The notes beneath the pieces were generated by a model. It was not told where the DNA came from and searched no databases. It saw only the letters and a program-made list of their open reading frames with translations. A program made the translations under genes and the position numbers. 64,000 nt of DNA from Chrysopilus asiliformis (lineage: Eukaryota > Arthropoda > Insecta > Diptera > Rhagionidae), in contig OZ035962.1 in the NCBI GenBank assembly GCA_964034945.1, forward strand, positions 112,186,234-112,250,233. The letters are read 5' to 3'. Shown piece after piece: positions 52,501 through 58,500 of the stretch (position 1 is the stretch's first letter; each line of letters begins with the position of its first letter).

Positions 52501-55500
52501 AACAAACAAAACAAGACCCTTACTTACCACTTATCGCCATCACTGCATATCATTAGCAGTCAATTAATTTGAATTTTTAAAAATTTTGAAAACCATAGGT
52601 ATCGTTTTTTAAAAGAAATTAAAAGTTTAGTCTTGCTATTTATGAGAAACGCATATTTCATGACTCTAGCTCAATCCTTTCGAAAGCTATGATGTTCACT
52701 GATAGATGGACAGACGAACTGACGGATGGACGGACAGACAGACTCATGGAAGGACAGACGAACACTCGGACAGACGGACACTCGGACAGACGGACATTCG
52801 GACAGACGGACACGCGGACAGACGGGCAGACAGACAGACGCACAAAGGAACAGACAGGCATACGAACATACGGAAATCAAAATCTTTTGTCATCCCAAAC
52901 ACCTTGGTGTGGTTCATTTTTGTATCCATCGAACCGCATTACAAACCGTATACTAAATCTAATAAACTATTATTATGATTCTCATATCATACTAATATAT
53001 AAAAATAAGTTGTTGTCTGTCTGTCTGTCTGTTCCTCTTTCACGCAAAAACGGTTGAACCGATTGACTTGAAATTTGGCATGAGTGTCTGTGGTAGTTCT
53101 GGTTCCAACATAGGCCTACGGAAAAGTAGCGCGAGGGGTGGGGTGGGGGGGAGGAGTAAGGGGAGTGGGTAAAGTGATTTCGAATCTTAGTTTTTGCGCT
53201 ATGTTACTCTTTCGCGGGGAAACTACTGAACCGATTGGCCTGAAATTTGGCATGTTCGTCGGGGGTCCAGCCCCAACATAGACCCATTAAAAAAATTTAA
53301 GTTCTTTCCAGTTTTCTTCGTATTCTAAGCCTTAGACAAAAAGCTTAACCCTGTAACGACGGGTATGCAAGCTAGTAGAATATAAAAAATCAAACATGGT
53401 TTCAATGAGCAAAATAAAATTATTTCTAATCAAATGAAAAATTTTCTAAGCGGAAAATTTTGTGCAGTTTTTATCTGAAAAAAAAAATAACATGAAACTT
53501 TCACGGAATATCTGTAATTTGTAATTCACACAAAATATCGAATTTTCCACTATTAGTCAGTAAATATGCTTAGCGTAATAAAATTGCGATTAGTGTTATA
53601 GAATGAAATTCATATTAAAATATTTGCTCAATCATAAACGATGCTAATTAAGTCCGATAACTAGTTGTGGCGTGTCAATTTATTTGTAATTTAAACAGAA
53701 ATGACATTTTAGGATAAAATTGTATATTTTGCAAATTTATTTGAGCATAGCAGTAGAAATTCATACATGGCCGTGATTATATATTTTGTAGCAAAAAAAA
53801 AATTAATTCATGTTTTATGTGACGTTCCGACAGATTAACAAATAAATTTTTAACAAGTAATCAACATGAGTGAATTTTAATTAAAATTTTGGTTAAAAAC
53901 ATATTTGCGTTTGCCAAAATGTGTATTTTACAAATCTAATGTCAGTAGTTGCTAAGCATGCTGATAATTTATTCAATTTCAATTATCTACTCGCATCATA
54001 TATTCAGGTTTAATTTTAACGTATGAAAGATCAATATAAAAAATTGTGCTGAAAATGTAAGGCCTGGTAACAAAATACTGACGAATTAACTTACAACAAA
54101 AAAAAGTTGTCACTGTTTAGTTTAGAGGTATTAGTTTTGAAAAAAAATTGAACTCTATATCGAAAGTTTTGTATCGGGTGTTTACTATATCGAGATTGTA
54201 CTGCAAAAAATGTTTCTTTGATTGGATTTTGATGTATGATAAAATGATGTAAAATCATATTCTAAACACTGTTTTGTTACACCATTTGAACCGTTTTGGA
54301 GAAAATCCTTGTACTATTTTCCAATTGTATCGGAGGAGAAAAAATGGCTCAGTTCTTCCCATTTATGGACGTTCTTTAACACCATATCTGTGTTAAATTT
54401 CAAATTGGTACCTCAATGAACAACTTTTCATAACAATAAGAAATTTAAGAAAAGTTTCATCTGACCGCAAGACGAATAGGTGGTTTAAGATGACAAAAAA
54501 ATCAGTTTCCGCCTGCCTGTATTTTTGCACTGAGAAAAAGGACCAATTTTCGTTTATTTCAGAGAACCAAACTTTGTCTCTGCCAGAAAAAACTTTCGCC
54601 TGCTCAACCAAAGTTTATCGCTATTGACCATGCATAAACTCACAGCAGAAAACTGAAAAATTGTCTGTTTTAAAAAAAAAAAACTTTTAGCTAAAACAGA
54701 CTAACTGTTTGGATATTACAATATATTACAATGAAATAACAAACTTTAAAAAAGTTTAACCCCTTAATTTGGTTTCTAGAACCAAAATTCACGATAAATA
54801 GCTATAGGAGAGAGCGCGAAAAAACAGTTTTCATCTGACAGATAAACAAATTTTACAAAACAATAAAATTTGAGACCGCCATTTTGCCAAAAAGTTACAG
54901 ATAATTTTTTTCCAATTGTGAAATTCTCTCGACTAACTAAGATTTGTACAGAGATTGTTAAGATTTTTTTTTACCAAATAAAAATTGTTGGAAAATTGAT
55001 GATAAGTCTCTCATGAAGGATTTCCTCTTAAAAAGGTACACTGAGCGAAAAAGTCATAGAAAACGCATATGAATTCGTATGTTTCAACTATAAAAGGGCG
55101 CCATTGCGCAAAATTGTAAGATTTACATTGAGCAATGTTCAACACGGCCGCATTGTAAATTCAACATTTTGCCATATGAATACCTATGGTGTGCATTTTA
55201 AGCAGCAAATATGCGGCGTTTTCTTTCTCCCTCGAATGCGAACAGAGTAAGCATTCGGAGTAAGCGAACAGAGATGAACAAATAAAAACGAAAACAGATA
55301 ACGAACGAATCTAATGGCGATAAATTAATGGAAACTCTTTGTGGAGTATTATTTTGTAATGGACCTTTACTCCAATTGCATGTCGTGATTTTATTTGCAA
55401 TTAAAAATTTTCGGCAATATTGGATCTGAAATTTAAACAGATTTTAATGGGCCATCACATTATTTAGTTTTTAACGAGAAATTTCTTTAATTTTATTTTA

Positions 55501-58500
55501 CCGGTCAAATTTATTTTTTCTTTTGCAATGAAATTTTGATGCCAATAAAATTGTGCTGTTTCAAAAATGTCTGCTATCCACTTTTTATGTAATTTCCTTC
55601 AGTCATTAGCCTGAAATAAGAAATTTAATTCTCGAAGCGAAATCGTTTGCATCAAATGTCAATGGAGAATATGGCGGCTGAACATATCAACTTTTTTTTT
55701 CTTTTTACATTTGAAAATGCAAAATTAACCTCACAAAAATATAAAAGTATAAGTTGAAATGCATGATTTTATAGTTGAAAAATGTAATTTCGGATTTTAT
55801 TAACTCATATGTATTAAATGATATGGAAAATTGTAAAATTTATAAATCTTCAATGTGAAATGATATATGATTTATATTATTTTGTATTTTACTCTGGGTT
55901 TTTCAATAGTACATATCAATTCATCAACAAACAATGTAAAATTTACCATGAAAACATAGTTTTCACTGTTTTCATATTAATGTATATGTAAGATCTATAA
56001 GTTTATATTGAAAATTGCGTGCTTTTCCAATTTGAGGAAAGTTTTTACAATGCGAAGATTTACAATGCATCATTGTAAAAATCGCAATGGGGTATTTCTC
56101 TCAGTGTAGATCTTTACTGAACACTATTAATGAGAAGAAAACTTCTTCAAATATGAGTGCCATTTTTCAATTAATCGCGTTTTACCTATAAATTGAATCC
56201 GATTAAATTCCTAAAAAAAAACTTTCAATAAATTCCAATTACCTGATATTCATATTGGCTGGTTTTTAAAATTTAATTTTCATTAGCTCACAATTTAATG
56301 ATGTTTCGATATTAATTGGCGATGCTATAAAACGTCCAATTAACACATAATTTTAATTAAATTTTATTCATATATTTGAACGACTCAATAGTTCATCAGT
56401 TTAATTGAATTTTTGTCATTTTAATTTCTGAATATTTGATCAATTAATAATAGTTCTTAATTGAGTGATATAGGATTAAATGTTATTGCTTCTGAACTCA
56501 TTTCTGTGGATCTAGCAATTCAATCATATGAAGAAATTTTCATGTCATTTTGAATTTAAAACAATAGCGGCACACCAATTTACAGCATCGAGTAGAAGAA
56601 AATTTCATAAATTCGTAACGAATGTGGTAACAATTCAATTATAGAATTAAAGTAGCAGTATATCCTTAATTAGGTCAAAATTAAACATTTTGGATTATAT
56701 TAGTTTGTCCAGAGAGCTCAAATGTTAACCACAGTACAAATGTCCACATTTAACCTCCGATCTTCTCGCACGCACCCTTACGTAGACACGTTCCCTGCGG
56801 TTCTGACCTTACCCGACTTGGGTGGACGTCACGCAATGATCCGCAGCAAATCCGATTTGGCAGACACACGATTACACTGACTCGGCAGTAAATTCAATTA
56901 TCACTCATTCTTAACGTACCACCGACAGTCAACAGTTTCACCCCGTAAAAGATTTATTCCCTCTGACCTATTCTATCCCATTAATAAAGCAGATATTCAC
57001 CCTTATTTGCTATTATCTAACATTGCCCGCATTCAGTCGATGAATGATAAACTCTAGATTCTATTTAGAAGATCGAAAGGGGCTCTCACGAATCAACCGG
57101 TCACAGGACAATCTCAATGTTTAATATTAAATCCTGAATGTGGTATCAACAAAGGAAAGTTGGAAGAGCAAAAAAAAACAACCCCCGTGTTAACAGATGA
57201 CTTTGAGATGAACTCGATTTTGACTCTTACCACCAAGTCGTTGACAATAATGGCTCTTGAAGATTTAGTTTCCAATTCTTTAAAAAACATTTTTCAGAAA
57301 TAGTCATCGTTATTTTTCTTTATCTTTTCTAGTGCCACCGTTGTATGTTCGACTGCAAGGACTCAATCATGCATTGGTAGCGGGTGTAAGGACTCAAATT
57401 TCATGCAGTTCAGCTGGTGCAAGACCCTCGCCACAAATCGTTTGGAATAAGGGCGGACAAATGATGAGGGGTGCCACACAATCGGTGAGTTACCTAGTCG
57501 ATTATGCATTTATGGTTATTTTCATAATATGTATTTGTTAAGGCATCTAAAAAACATGACACAGTATTTTAGTACAATAAAGGTTCGTATGCTAGATGAT
57601 TATGTTTTCGTCTAGTTCTATTTATGTACAATATCTTAATGTGTGCATAACAACGCTTCAGTATCTACACTCTCGAAAAAATCCGGGGACGAATTAACTC
57701 CGCCTGAAAACATAGCTAAAAGTTTAACACCGTAGCGCGGAGTTATTTTTACATTTGTATTTTACGGAGCTAAATATTCAATTTAACACCGTTTTGACCT
57801 AAATTTTAAATGAACTCCGAAAAGGAGTCAAAAATTCACTACAACCCCTTTTAGGAGTTATTTAATTGTAAAGGGTGTTCACGTTTAGAAGAGGCTTGCC
57901 AATTGGCTTCAACAGCCTATTGGGAAGGCAAATGGTTTACAATTCGAGAGGTCCCGTGTTCGAGTCCCGGCAGAGACATGTAAGAAAAGTTTTTAACAAG
58001 TAATATATTAACTTTGGAAACACGAAAAAAAACTCAAAACATCTCAAATGCTTGCAAAAAAAGAGAATTTGCGAGGTTTTTTTCTTGGTAATAAGTTTGG
58101 TTTAACACCGAAAAATTGTTAAAAATTAACACCCATAAGGAATTGTTGTGAACTCCTAGCCCGGTGCTCGATTTTCTCCAATAGGTGATGGACTCCCTCA
58201 AACTCCCTTTCGGTGCGTAATCGACTCCATTTTTTCGAGAGTGTACTAGAAAACTTTTGGGGTGTCTGAAAAGTAGCGATTCTTAGTTATGGCTACAATG
58301 AAACCTCGATAATGAGGATACCTTGATAACTCAAAGATCTCCATTCTCCTTGAACATTTTTACTTTCTTCTGCTATAGAGGGAAAGTATTGTATTCATGA
58401 CGGAGACCGATTCGAAAATGGGAACAGTTCTCGAATCGGTCTCCATCATCTCTGTTCAGTACGAAATCAGTTTCGGGCAAAATTATGAGGATGTCAGTAC

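Larger units (their letters stand above)
40240..57332 (+). other. Very large intron between Ig2 and Ig3 (17.1 kb)
   Basis: Runs from a gtaagt donor to a tcttttctag acceptor, phase 1, between Ig-domain modules. It holds the second Helentron-like copy (43160-43659), pogo-like termini (42690 and 46024), an inverted-repeat element (46131-46323), a foldback element with hexamer arms (46467-46654), GTCC/GACA repeats (49212-49795 and 52640-52950), a degenerate GGTTTTGG repeat (50670-50895), a Helitron (52987-53375) and a TA-flanked MITE (55039-56106). No nested gene was recognised on either strand. Confidence 0.85.

Noticed and set aside
52658..52956. Several overlapping ORFs rich in CPSVRLSVC or DRRTDGQTD repeats on both strands
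   Set aside because: They are translations of a GGACAGAC simple repeat, open in several frames at once.
57940..57990. Possible tRNA gene
   Set aside because: Only a T-arm/B-box-like segment is present; acceptor stem, D arm and anticodon arm cannot be folded, so it is listed only as a B-box-like site.
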